Assembly (NCBI RefSeq): GCF_019232825.1 | Contig: NZ_JAFAND010000119.1 | Location: 1-48,860, forward strand | Origin: Paludibacterium sp. | GTDB taxonomy: Bacteria > Pseudomonadota > Gammaproteobacteria > Burkholderiales > Chromobacteriaceae | DNA length: 48,860 bases | Direction of reading: 5' to 3' | In this document: piece by piece, positions 33,056 to 42,252 of the stretch | How the letters are laid out: the number at the start of each line of letters is the position of its first letter | Numbering within the stretch: position 1 is the first letter of the stretch | Position numbers and translations under genes: made by a program | Notes under the pieces: generated by a model | Seen by the model: only the letters and a program-made list of their open reading frames with translations | What the model was told of the DNA's origin: nothing | Database searches by the model: none

Positions 33056-33789
33056 ACAATCGTGCACGCCTGCCGCTGATGCTATCGGTTCTGACGATGA
33101 TCCTCCTGTTGGCGGGCATCGGCCTGATCGGGTTCGCCGCGCCGTCGGCCGCCGCCGCGGTCTGTCCGTCCTGTTACGGCTTCCGGCCGGCCGGCGAGGA
33201 CGTCTATGTCCAGCAAGGTGTCTCCCCCAGCGAGGCCGAAACGGATAGGCGGGCGGTCGATGAAGGCCGTCGCTTGGTGCGTGCCTTCTGGGGGCAACCG
33301 CAGTCACACCCGCGCATGCTGATCTGCCGCGACAATGCCTGTTTCCAGCGCATGAAGGGCGGCGGTCGCAAGGGCATGTCGATCTTGGATGTGGTCGCGG
33401 TGTTATCCCCGCGCGGACTCAGCCCGGTGATTGCCGCGCATGAAATGTCGATGGCCGAACTCATCCATCGCATCGGCTGGATGGGATTCGCCCGCCAGAC
33501 GGTTCCAGTGTGGTTCAACGAAGGCGTGTCGATGGTGGCGTCCGACGATCAACGCTATCTGGCGCCGGCCGGAACGGGCGCCCGCTGTCTGGTACCCGCA
33601 CCCGCCTTGGCCTCGTTGCCCGCCGGTCCTTTTGAATGGAATCGCCGGGCATTGACCGACGATCATCTCTACGCCAAGGCCGCCTGCGCCACCAGCCGCT
33701 GGATCGACGGCCATGGCGGTCACGCCGCCGTGGTCAACCTCGTCGCTAAAGTCGCCGCCGGCACTTCCTTTAATGAAGCCATCCAATAA
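33052..33789 (+). CDS. Exported metalloprotease-like protein with degenerate zinc motif
   Basis: The 245-aa protein has an N-terminal signal anchor (LSVLTMILLLAGIGLIGFAAPSAAAA). The mid-region AAHEMSMAELIHRIGW...VPVWFNEGVSMVAS has the layout of gluzincin-type peptidases (HExxHxEL, then NEG). However, the second zinc-ligand His of HExxH is Met134 (H130-E-M-S-M134-A-E136), so normal zinc binding looks lost. Six cysteines (CPSC, CRDNAC, and two near the end) may form disulfides outside the cytoplasm. The gene is coupled to the small membrane protein upstream. Confidence 0.6.
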   Translation: MNNRARLPLMLSVLTMILLLAGIGLIGFAAPSAAAAVCPSCYGFRPAGEDVYVQQGVSPSEAETDRRAVDEGRRLVRAFWGQPQSHPRMLICRDNACFQRMKGGGRKGMSILDVVAVLSPRGLSPVIAAHEMSMAELIHRIGWMGFARQTVPVWFNEGVSMVASDDQRYLAPAGTGARCLVPAPALASLPAGPFEWNRRALTDDHLYAKAACATSRWIDGHGGHAAVVNLVAKVAAGTSFNEAIQ

Positions 33790-33814
33790 ACCGCGAGACG
33801 CATCCCGTACGGTT

Positions 33815-33839
33815 TAGGGTCTGGCTGCAGACGACCCTA
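33815..33839. terminator. Hairpin between convergent genes
   Basis: TAGGGTC and GACCCTA arms (7 bp) around an 11-nt loop lie just after the protease-like gene and overlap the stop of the convergent DUF1304 gene. It is a possible bidirectional terminator, without a clear U-run. Confidence 0.4.
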
Positions 33840-34193
33840 GCTCAGCAGCACCAGCGCCATACCCAACGCCGCGGGCAGCGCCTGTACAAACAAGATCTTG
33901 CGGCTGGCCGTCACGGCGCCGAACACCCCGGCGACCAGCACGCAGCCTAAAAAGAACAACTTGATACTGGCCCCCAGCGGCCCCAGCCACAGCCCCCACA
34001 CCAGACCCGCGGCTAGAAAGCCGTTGTACAAGCCTTGGTTGGCGGCCAGCACCTTCGACGCTCGGGCTCTCTCCAACGACTGGCCGAATGCCTTGAGGCC
34101 CACCGGCTTGTCCCACAGGAACATCTCCAGCACGAGGAAATACACATGCAGCGCGGCGACGAGTGCCACAACGGTATTCGCGATCAATGTCAT
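33837..34193 (-). CDS. DUF1304 membrane protein
   Basis: The 118-aa protein has four membrane helices and the DUF1304 hallmarks: an N-terminal ALHVYFLVLEMFLWDKPVG, NQGLYNGFLAAGL in the second helix and a C-terminal ALPAALGMALVLL. The role of this family is unknown. It starts 14 bp after the MFS gene stop on the same strand, so the two are probably co-transcribed. Confidence 0.85.
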   Translation of the reverse strand: MTLIANTVVALVAALHVYFLVLEMFLWDKPVGLKAFGQSLERARASKVLAANQGLYNGFLAAGLVWGLWLGPLGASIKLFFLGCVLVAGVFGAVTASRKILFVQALPAALGMALVLLS

Positions 34194-34207
34194 GACGTTT
34201 TCTTTCG

Positions 34208-35410
34208 TTATGAGGCGGACTCGTGCATCGCCTCGCCGCGCCGTTCGCGGCCGAAGCGGATCAAAATGGCAATGGCGATAGCCACGGTGCCGGCGACGAT
34301 GGCCATCGACAAGCCGTAATTGCCGCCGTTGGTTTTACTCATATGCGCTTGCATCGGGCTATTGATCGACGCCAGCAGATTGCCGAGCTGATAGACCAGC
34401 CCCGGGAAGGTCGCCCGCACCGCGCTGGGCGAAATCTCGTTCAGATAGGCGGGAATCACGCCCCAGGCTCCTTGCACCGCGACCTGCATAAAAAAGGCGC
34501 CGGCCGCCAGCTGCAGCGGCGTATGACTAAATGCCCACAGTGGGATGATCGGCAAGGCGAACAACGCTGACAACGAGATGGCATTGCGGCGGCCTATGCG
34601 CTCCGATAGCCAGCCCACGGTCAGACCACCGGCGATGGCGCCGATATTCAACCACAGACCGATCGCCTGGACCGTGTGCGGATCGAATTTGTGCTGCACG
34701 CGCAAGAAGGTTGGGTACATGTCCTGCGTGCCGTGCGCAAAGAAGTTGAAGCACATCATCAACACAATGGCGTAGACCGACAGCCGCCATTGGCTTTGAA
34801 AGGTAGCGAGCAGGCCGGGCTTGGCTTTTTCCTTTTCCGCCTCCCAGGTGGGGCTTTCCGGCACGTTGAGACGGATATAGATCGTCAACAGCGCCGGCAG
34901 CAGACTCAACATGAACATGCCACGCCAACCAATGTGCGTGAACAGTTGACCGAAGGCCAACGTCGCCAGCAGGTAGCCCGAGGGATAGCCGGCCTGCAGC
35001 AGGCCCGACACCAGCCCGCGCGATTTCGGCGGAATGCTTTCCATGGTGAGCGACGACCCCACACCCCACTCACCGCCCATAGCCACGCCAAACAACGTGC
35101 GCAGCATGAGCAACACCATCAGGTTGGGCGAGAACGCCGAGACAAAACCCAGCACCGAATAGAGCACGATGTTGGCCATCAGCACGGGTTTGCGGCCATA
35201 GCGGTCGGCCAAGCGGCCGAAGATCAACGCGCCCAACGGCCGCGCCGCCAACGTCAGCATGGTGGCCCAGCTAACGGCCTCGATATCGGTGCCGAAGTCC
35301 TTGGCGATATCCTTGAGGATGAACACCATCAAGAAAAAATCGAAGGCGTCCAACGTCCAGCCCAGATAGCAGGCCAGCACGGTTTGCTTCTGCTGCGCGG
35401 TCCACGTCAT
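34208..35410 (-). CDS. MFS transporter, SHS-type (lactate/carboxylate:H+ symporter-like)
   Basis: The 400-aa protein has 12 membrane helices. It opens ACYLGWTLDAFDFFLMVFIL, has the loop GRLADRYGRKPVLM, and the GGEWGVGSSLTMESIPPKSRGLVSGLLQAGYPSGYLLA segment typical of the SHS/NanT branch (lactate, pyruvate or sialate symporters). The ISPSAVRATFPGLVYQLGNLLAS motif in helix 10-11 also fits. A strong AGGAGGAG site precedes the ATG. A monocarboxylate substrate is likely by family, not proven. Confidence 0.82.
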   Translation of the reverse strand: MTWTAQQKQTVLACYLGWTLDAFDFFLMVFILKDIAKDFGTDIEAVSWATMLTLAARPLGALIFGRLADRYGRKPVLMANIVLYSVLGFVSAFSPNLMVLLMLRTLFGVAMGGEWGVGSSLTMESIPPKSRGLVSGLLQAGYPSGYLLATLAFGQLFTHIGWRGMFMLSLLPALLTIYIRLNVPESPTWEAEKEKAKPGLLATFQSQWRLSVYAIVLMMCFNFFAHGTQDMYPTFLRVQHKFDPHTVQAIGLWLNIGAIAGGLTVGWLSERIGRRNAISLSALFALPIIPLWAFSHTPLQLAAGAFFMQVAVQGAWGVIPAYLNEISPSAVRATFPGLVYQLGNLLASINSPMQAHMSKTNGGNYGLSMAIVAGTVAIAIAILIRFGRERRGEAMHESAS

Positions 35411-35724
35411 GGTCTCCTCCTTTTTTCTTGGCTATCTCCGTCTACGCCCTGTCGGCGCGCGGGTGCTCCCCATGCAATATATCCAATATATGTCATTTGT
35501 ATAAAGAGGTGACGGACGTGTGCTTGGCGCAAACCACGCTGACGTGCCATCCGAGGTGAGGGCGACTATCATCGCCCATTTCTCTCCGCCCAGTGCTCTC
35601 ACAACACTGTAGCTAGGGCGGTAGGGCGTATTCGCCGAAGGCAATACGCCGCAACAGTCGACGCTTGGCGCAGTGCTGCGCGACTGCGCCCTACTTGGCC
35701 CCAGCGCCGTACGAGGAGGTTGTC
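35411..35724 (+). other. 314-bp relic region of a second rpn locus
   Basis: No intact gene. At 35560-35577, GGGCG-actatcat-CGCCC is a hairpin closely resembling the one at the head of the first rpn relic (shared CTATCATCG and CCCAT). It is followed by REP copy C (35621-35694) and, from about 35707, by the rpn tail. The nuclease-coding part is absent. Confidence 0.55.
35621..35694. repeat. Paired REP/BIME-like palindromes, copy C
   Basis: GTAGGGCGTATT...AATACGCC (35621-35650) is followed by GGCGCAGT...ACTGCGCCCTAC (35667-35694). The unit begins GTAGGGCG and ends CGCCCTAC, as in copy A, but is shorter (74 bp). Base changes in the arms are paired (GTATT with AATAC; GCAGT with ACTGC), which shows that the hairpin is conserved rather than the sequence. 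Confidence 0.75.
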
Positions 35725-35934
35725 ATGACGATTGCGGAAAGACTTCGAGAAGAAGCCCGACAGAAGGGCATCCAGGAAGGCATTAAAAAGGGTATCGAGA
35801 AAGGTATTGCAGAAGGAATCGAAAAAGGTGTGCTACGCGTGGCCAGCAATATGCTGGCGAGCGGCATCGACCACAAAACCATCATGCAATTCACCGGCTT
35901 AACCGCTCAAGAAATCGACCAGCTTCGCCACTGA
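35725..35934 (+). CDS. RpnS-like C-terminal minigene, second copy
   Basis: A 69-codon ORF starts at ATG 35725, with GAGGAGG 5 nt upstream, exactly as in the first copy. The product is MTIAERLREEARQKGIQEG, a run of (K/A)GIEKGI repeats, then ASGIDHKTIMQFTGLTAQEIDQLRH. It matches the C-terminal helical part of Rpn nucleases, and the rest of rpn is gone. The repeat copy C lies 13 bp before the start of homology. A longer in-frame reading from 35665 would begin inside the repeat and is probably not used. It could be a free-standing inhibitor of Rpn nucleases. Confidence 0.55.
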   Translation: MTIAERLREEARQKGIQEGIKKGIEKGIAEGIEKGVLRVASNMLASGIDHKTIMQFTGLTAQEIDQLRH

Positions 35935-35989
35935 AGCGAACGGTCGCTTAGAACAGGCGGATCGACAGAGTCCTCTATCACGCCCGGTT

Positions 35990-36011
35990 CGGGGCCCACG
36001 GCGGGGCCCCG
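35990..36011 (-). terminator. GC-rich hairpin after the 85-aa gene
   Basis: CGGGGCCC and its complement around a short loop form a very GC-rich hairpin 16 bp after the stop of the minus-strand ORF at 36027. There is no clear U-run. It may stop transcription from either side. Confidence 0.4.
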
Positions 36012-36026
36012 CCTCCGGTTAGCGCC

Positions 36027-36284
36027 TTATGCGGCGGTTAAGATCATGCATCCCGCCACCTGCCGGGCTCGAACCCCCTCCGGCAAATACATCCAAGAAC
36101 GCTCCGAATCGACGCGCAACGCCGCCCACGCCAAGCGGCTGTCGACGATCAGCCGGCAAACGTCGGGATCGGCTTTGCCCGCGCGCGGCGCGCATAGCTC
36201 CGAGATCAGAGCGAACAGCGGCAGTTGTTGGAGGTCGCGGTTTGAAGCGGTGGTGGGGTTTACAGTACGATGGTAAACAGCCAT
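36027..36284 (-). CDS. Hypothetical 85-aa protein
   Basis: Starts at ATG 36284 behind a good AGGAGAAG ribosome binding site (MAVYHRTVNPTTASNRDLQQLPLF...). The sequence has no membrane segment or known motif; it has two central cysteines (ELCAPRAG, DVCRLIV) and a third near its end (VAGCMIL). I do not recognise a family. Its leader holds two hairpins (36328-36360 and about 36365-36383), and it lies between the tRNA terminator and a GC-rich hairpin, so it is probably transcribed alone. Confidence 0.55.
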   Translation of the reverse strand: MAVYHRTVNPTTASNRDLQQLPLFALISELCAPRAGKADPDVCRLIVDSRLAWAALRVDSERSWMYLPEGVRARQVAGCMILTAA

Positions 36285-36327
36285 ATCAACTTCTCCTGTC
36301 TTAAGGTGTTAGGAGTTGGTTTGGTCA

Positions 36328-36360
36328 GCGGGCCCGGGGTGTGCAAGACCCCAGGCCCGC
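36328..36360. other. Long hairpin in the leader of the 85-aa gene
   Basis: GCGGGCC-C-GGGGT pairs with ACCCC-A-GGCCCGC: 12 pairs with one mismatch and a 7-nt loop. It ends 43 bp before the ATG at 36284 (minus strand). A second hairpin, TTGCGGC...GCCGCAA, lies at about 36365-36383. No U-run follows, so this looks more like a structured leader than a terminator. Confidence 0.45.
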
Positions 36361-36443
36361 GCCCTTTGCGGCTTGGCGCCGCAACGCCAACCCTATCGGG
36401 CAAATGCGGAGATGACAAGGGAGCGTGGCCGACAGAATGAAAA

Positions 36444-36471
36444 ACGGCCTGCAGATCTCTCTGCAGGCCGT
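36444..36471 (-). terminator. Intrinsic terminator after tRNA-Ile
   Basis: ACGGCCTGCAG and CTGCAGGCCGT are perfect 11-bp arms around a 6-nt loop, followed on the minus strand by TTTT, 10 bp after the tRNA 3' end. Confidence 0.85.
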
Positions 36472-36480
36472 CTAGGCGTT

Positions 36481-36557
36481 TGGTGGGCCCTGCGGGGCTC
36501 GAACCCGCGACCAAAGGATTATGAGTCCTCTGCTCTAACCAACTGAGCTAAAGGCCC
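36481..36557 (-). tRNA. tRNA-Ile(CAU), lysidine type
   Basis: A 77-nt cloverleaf with encoded CCA (minus strand): acceptor GGGCCTT, D-arm AGCTCAGTTGGTTAGAGC, anticodon loop CTCATAA with anticodon CAU, and T-arm GGTTCGAGCC. CAU could be Met or Ile2. The C4-G69 and C5-G68 acceptor pairs are positive determinants for the lysidine synthetase TilS, and the overall likeness to ileX-type tRNAs favours Ile2, which reads AUA codons after modification of C34. It has its own promoter and a strong terminator and lies just downstream of rpoD. Confidence 0.85.
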
Positions 36558-36569
36558 GTGGGAGGCGGG

Positions 36570-36575
36570 ATTATA
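36570..36575 (-). promoter_or_regulatory. -10 box of the tRNA-Ile promoter with GC-rich discriminator
   Basis: A perfect TATAAT (minus strand) is followed by CCCGCC, and the tRNA begins 12 bp after the box. A GC-rich discriminator of this kind is typical of stable-RNA promoters under stringent (ppGpp) control. The -35 candidate is weak (CTGGAA). The box lies within 30 bp of the rpoD stop. Confidence 0.6.
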
Positions 36576-36602
36576 CCAAATCCGCCACCCGGTTCCAGAC
36601 CT

Positions 36603-38519
<1,917 letters not shown>

Positions 38520-38579
38520 TTCGCTTCCTGCTTGAAAAAGCCGAAAAAAACAGTTGAGTATAGCACCGATGGATTGTAT

Positions 38580-40346
38580 TCAAGTCTTTCGACTCAACAA
38601 TTCAAGCATCAGTTTCGATTCTTCCGTTGTCAAACGCTCACTCTTCGACTTCAGTATCAGCCGATCCAATTCGGCGTCGCGCAATTGTTCCAGCAACCGT
38701 TCGTTACCGTCGCGAAATTGCATACGATCATCGTCGTCAGGAGAGGCGAATTCCTCCGGGTCTTGCATGGCCTGTTGCAGCACGCTATCCACCAGCGACT
38801 CCCACGGCGTGCCACGGATCGATTCGATCAGTTGCGCCGTGGTGGGTTCATCCTCATGCTCGCGGGCGCGTTCGGCCAACATGGCAAAACAGGCCAATTC
38901 ATCGGAAAGCGTCAGACTGTCCGGTAGTTGCACGTCCCCGGCCCAACTCGGGTTCATCAGCAGCCATTTCAACTGGCGCCGAACGATGGACGGCTGGATC
39001 AGTCTGACCGATCCGGTCGGCAGGCGATATTCGCGCTTGCCTTTGCGCTCCGGCTTTTTTTGCCCCATCAGCATGTCGAATTCGTCGACATCTATGCCAG
39101 CGAGTTCCGCTAGCCGCTTTTTAATGATGAGTCCCAGGGCCGGAGCCGCAATCTGGGCCAGAAGCGGCATCGCCTGACGAATCAAGTCGGCGCGCCCTTC
39201 CGGCGAATTCATATCGACGCGCGTGGTGAGTTCGCGCGTGAAGTAGGCCGAGAGCGGCAGGCTCTGCTCCTCGAGCAGCACCTCGAAACGCTCGCGGCCG
39301 GCTTCGCGGACAAAGGAGTCCGGGTCGTGCTCTTCCGGCAAGAAGAGAAAATGCAGCGACTTGCCGTCTTGCAATTGCGGCAGGCTGTTTTCCAACGCGC
39401 GCCAAGCGGCTTTCTGCCCGGCGCGGTCGCCGTCGAAACAGAAATACACGTGGTCGGCGTGACGCATCAGCTTGCGCACATGTTCGCCGGTGGTGGCGGT
39501 ACCGAGCGTCGCGACGGCGTAATCGACGCCGAACTGCGCCAGAGCCACCACGTCCATATAACCTTCGACCACCAGCACCCGGTTTTGGGCACGGATGCCC
39601 TGCCGGGCTTCATACAGGCCGTAGAGCTCCCGACCTTTCTCAAATAGCGGCGTTTCCGGCGAGTTCAAGTACTTCGGCTCGCCCTGGCCCAACACGCGGC
39701 CGCCAAAACCGATGATGCCGCCGCGCTGATTGCGGATCGGAAACATCAGCCGGTCGCGGAAGCGATCGTAGCGGCGCCCTTCCTCGTGCTGAATCACGAG
39801 CCCGGACTCGATCAGGCGGTCATCCTGATAATCGGTGACGACCTGGTCCAGGTTCTGCCAGCCATCCGGCGCATACCCCAGTCCATAGCGGGCGGCGATC
39901 TCGCCGGATAACCCGCGGCGCTTGCAATACGCCACCGCGTTGGGCGACGACTTCAACTGCTGCTTGTAGTAGCCGGCGGCCTGCTGCAGCAGCTCCTCCA
40001 GCGACATCCGGCGTGTTCTCGCCGCCTGCTCGGCGACCGGATCGGCGCTTCGCACCGCTTGCGGTACCGTCATGCCGACGTTTTCGGCCAGGAGTTTGAC
40101 GGCGTCGACAAAGCCGAGCCCCTGATACTCCATGACAAAGCCGATGGCCGAACCGTGCGCGCCGCAACCGAAGCAGTGGTAGAACTGCTTGGACGGACTG
40201 ACGGTAAACGACGGCGATTTTTCCTTGTGAAACGGACAGCACGCCAGGTAGTTCTGCCCGCCCTTCTTCAGTGGAACGTAACGATCCACCACGTCGACGA
40301 TGTCGACGCGCGACAACAGTTGATCGACGAAATCCTGCGGAATCAC
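38580..40346 (-). CDS. dnaG: DNA primase
   Basis: The 588-aa protein makes RNA primers for DNA replication. The N-terminal CHC2 zinc ribbon is clear (C37-PF-H40 ... C58-FG-C61), then the catalytic core with the TOPRIM motifs VLVVEGYMDVVAL and YFCFDGDRAGQKAA, and a C-terminal DnaB-helicase-binding domain. It starts MIPQDFVDQLLSRVDIVDVVDRYVPL as in other primases. It lies between yqeY (15 bp upstream) and rpoD. Confidence 0.98.
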   Translation of the reverse strand: MIPQDFVDQLLSRVDIVDVVDRYVPLKKGGQNYLACCPFHKEKSPSFTVSPSKQFYHCFGCGAHGSAIGFVMEYQGLGFVDAVKLLAENVGMTVPQAVRSADPVAEQAARTRRMSLEELLQQAAGYYKQQLKSSPNAVAYCKRRGLSGEIAARYGLGYAPDGWQNLDQVVTDYQDDRLIESGLVIQHEEGRRYDRFRDRLMFPIRNQRGGIIGFGGRVLGQGEPKYLNSPETPLFEKGRELYGLYEARQGIRAQNRVLVVEGYMDVVALAQFGVDYAVATLGTATTGEHVRKLMRHADHVYFCFDGDRAGQKAAWRALENSLPQLQDGKSLHFLFLPEEHDPDSFVREAGRERFEVLLEEQSLPLSAYFTRELTTRVDMNSPEGRADLIRQAMPLLAQIAAPALGLIIKKRLAELAGIDVDEFDMLMGQKKPERKGKREYRLPTGSVRLIQPSIVRRQLKWLLMNPSWAGDVQLPDSLTLSDELACFAMLAERAREHEDEPTTAQLIESIRGTPWESLVDSVLQQAMQDPEEFASPDDDDRMQFRDGNERLLEQLRDAELDRLILKSKSERLTTEESKLMLELLSRKT

Positions 40347-40361
40347 GGCGACACGCCGCGC

Positions 40362-40808
40362 TTAGCGCGCGAGCCGGGCCTTGATGCGGGCGGACACCGC
40401 GCCCATGTCGGCGCGGCCGGCCATCTGCGGCTTCAACAAGCCCATGACCTTGCCCATGTCCTGCATCGAGGCGGCACCCGATTGCCGCACGGCGTCGTCG
40501 ACCAAGGCATCGATCTCGGCATCGGTCAGCGGCTGCGGCAAGTACGCGGTCAGCGTATCGACCTCGAAGCGTTCCTTGTCAGCCAGATCCATGCGCTGCG
40601 CCTGTTCGTACTGCGAGATCGAATCGCGGCGCTGCTTGATCATCTTGTCGATCACCGCCGTGACGCCGGCGTCGTCGAGCTCGATACGCTCGTCGACTTC
40701 CTTCTGCTTCATCGCAGCCATCAACAAGCGAATGGCCGCCAGACGATCGGTTTCCCGCGCCTTCATGGCGGTCTTCATGTCTTCCTGGATACGGGCTTTG
40801 AGGCTCAT
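40362..40808 (-). CDS. yqeY: YqeY/GatB-domain protein
   Basis: The 148-aa protein starts at ATG 40808 (MSLKARIQEDMKTAMKARETDRLAAIRLLMAAMKQKEVDER). This is the YqeY family, which shares the C-terminal tail domain of the amidotransferase subunit GatB and may bind tRNA. Its end, MQDMGKVMGLLKPQMAGRADMGAVSARIKARL, is typical. It is commonly found between rpsU and dnaG in proteobacteria, as here. The longer reading to 40859 would run upstream of the usual start. Confidence 0.93.
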   Translation of the reverse strand: MSLKARIQEDMKTAMKARETDRLAAIRLLMAAMKQKEVDERIELDDAGVTAVIDKMIKQRRDSISQYEQAQRMDLADKERFEVDTLTAYLPQPLTDAEIDALVDDAVRQSGAASMQDMGKVMGLLKPQMAGRADMGAVSARIKARLAR

Positions 40809-40860
40809 GCTTGAGTGTCCAAAAGAGGGGGATCGAAAAACCGATCGTACAAACGGCAAA

Positions 40861-40881
40861 ACCGCAGGCTAAACCTGCGGT
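40861..40881 (-). terminator. Terminator/attenuator between rpsU and yqeY
   Basis: ACCGCAGG and CCTGCGGT are perfect 8-bp arms around a 5-nt loop, followed on the minus strand by TTTTGCC. A partial terminator after rpsU is also known in the E. coli macromolecular synthesis operon, where it makes S21 more abundant than primase and sigma. Confidence 0.75.
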
Positions 40882-40909
40882 CCTGCGTGACTGCCGAATG
40901 GCGAAGCGA

Positions 40910-41122
40910 TTAGAACAGCTTCGGCGGCAGCATCTGGCTGCGGATGCGCTTGTAGTGGCGCTTTACGGCAGCGGCATGCTTGCGCTTGCGTTCGGTGGTC
41001 GGCTTCTCGTAGAACTCGCGGGCGCGCAGTTCGGTCAGCAGACCAGTCTTTTCTACCGAACGCTTGAAGCGGCGCATGGCGACTTCAAACGGCTCATTCT
41101 CTTTAACACGAATATGAGGCAT
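40910..41122 (-). CDS. rpsU: 30S ribosomal protein S21
   Basis: The 70-aa basic protein ([63 protein letters not shown]) is a textbook S21. It is the first gene of the rpsU-yqeY-dnaG-rpoD operon. The leader to thiG carries the thiG terminator at 41188-41208. Confidence 0.98.
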   Translation of the reverse strand: MPHIRVKENEPFEVAMRRFKRSVEKTGLLTELRAREFYEKPTTERKRKHAAAVKRHYKRIRSQMLPPKLF

Positions 41123-41187
41123 TAACCATCATCCTTAATAACTTGAAGAGCTTGACGCTCAAACTAATCCAATATTGTAACCAATTG

Positions 41188-41208
41188 ACGGACTTTAGGA
41201 AAGTCCGT
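41188..41208 (-). terminator. Hairpin after thiG
   Basis: ACGGACTTT and AAAGTCCGT are perfect 9-bp arms around a 3-nt loop, 20 bp after the thiG stop. The following minus-strand sequence (CAATTGG) has no strong U-run. It probably separates the spoT-thi operon from rpsU. Confidence 0.6.
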
Positions 41209-41228
41209 GACGACAGAGCAAGGCAAGA

Positions 41229-42029
41229 TCAGGCCTTGCGGGTCGAAATCACCCCCAGACTCGGCGAACTTGGTGTAGCACTATAAAAACGTTTAGGCAT
41301 CCGCTCCGCCTTATAGGCAGCGCGGCCCGCCTCAACAGCCAGCTTCATGGCATGCGCCATGAGGACCGGATCGCTTGCTGCCGCGATCGCGGTATTCATC
41401 AGTACGCCGTCGCAGCCAAGCTCCATCGCAATGGCCGCATCCGACGCGGTGCCGACGCCGGCATCCACCAGCACCGGCACAGAGGCCGATTCAATAATCA
41501 ACCGCAAATTCCACGGGTTGACGATCCCCATCCCGGAACCGATCAGGCTCGCCAGCGGCATGATGGCGCAGCAGCCGATGGCTTCCAGCTCGCGCGCCAC
41601 GATCGGATCGTCGGAGGTATACACCATCACGTCGAAACCTTCGCTCACCAGCGTTTCGGCCGCCTTCAGCGTTTCGCGTACATTGGGATACAGCGAGGTA
41701 GCGTCCCCGAGGACTTCCAACTTGACCAAACGGTGATCGTCGAGCAGCTCTCGCGCCAGGCGCAGGGTTCGCACCGCGTCGTCCGCGCTGTAGCAGCCCG
41801 CCGTGTTGGGGAGCAATGTATACCGGTTTTTCGGTAGGAAGTCGAGCAAATTTGGCTCGCCGGCATGTTGCCCCAAGTTGACGCGGCGGATGGCGACCGT
41901 GACGATCTCGCAACCGGAAACCGCCAGAGCGTCCGCGGTTTGCTGAAAATCGCGGTATTTGCCCGTCCCCACCAGCAGGCGGGAACCGTAGCTTTTGCCG
42001 GCAATCACCAATTGGTCATTTTGCAACAC
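41229..42029 (-). CDS. thiG: Thiazole synthase
   Basis: About 266 aa from a GTG start at 42029, which follows GGGAGGAG by about 7 nt; a TTG three bases further on is an alternative. ThiG makes the thiazole phosphate part of thiamine from deoxyxylulose phosphate, dehydroglycine and ThiS thiocarboxylate. The catalytic Lys sits in [10 protein letters not shown], the TVAIRRVNL barrel strand is present, and [28 protein letters not shown] is the phosphate-binding end. It is 17 bp from thiS. Confidence 0.95.
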   Translation of the reverse strand: MLQNDQLVIAGKSYGSRLLVGTGKYRDFQQTADALAVSGCEIVTVAIRRVNLGQHAGEPNLLDFLPKNRYTLLPNTAGCYSADDAVRTLRLARELLDDHRLVKLEVLGDATSLYPNVRETLKAAETLVSEGFDVMVYTSDDPIVARELEAIGCCAIMPLASLIGSGMGIVNPWNLRLIIESASVPVLVDAGVGTASDAAIAMELGCDGVLMNTAIAAASDPVLMAHAMKLAVEAGRAAYKAERMPKRFYSATPSSPSLGVISTRKA

Positions 42030-42046
42030 TTTGCACTCCTCCCGAA

Positions 42047-42250
42047 TCAACCGCCGCCGACAGCCACGACAATTTCCAGCGTGTCGCAATCCCTCAACGG
42101 CGTCTCGCCGTGCCGGCTACGCGGCACGATCGCGCCATTGCGCTCGACGGCTACCCGCTTCCCCGTCAGCGCCAAAACGCGGATCAGGTCGGCCACCGTG
42201 ACAACGTCGTCGAACTGGCGCGCCTCGCCATTAATCGTCAATTGCAGCAT
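42047..42250 (-). CDS. thiS: Sulfur carrier protein ThiS
   Basis: The 67-aa ubiquitin-like protein ([45 protein letters not shown]...) ends in Gly-Gly-Gly. The C-terminal Gly is adenylated and thiocarboxylated, then gives its sulfur to ThiG. The start is only 2 bp after the spoT stop, so thiS and thiG are in the stringent-response operon. ThiF is not nearby. Confidence 0.93.
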   Translation of the reverse strand: MLQLTINGEARQFDDVVTVADLIRVLALTGKRVAVERNGAIVPRSRHGETPLRDCDTLEIVVAVGGG

Positions 42251-42252
42251 GG

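Noticed and set aside
36444-36475. GCCGTCTAGG-like sequence resembling a Neisseria DNA uptake sequence
   Set aside because: It differs from GCCGTCTGAA, occurs once and is explained as an arm of the tRNA terminator.
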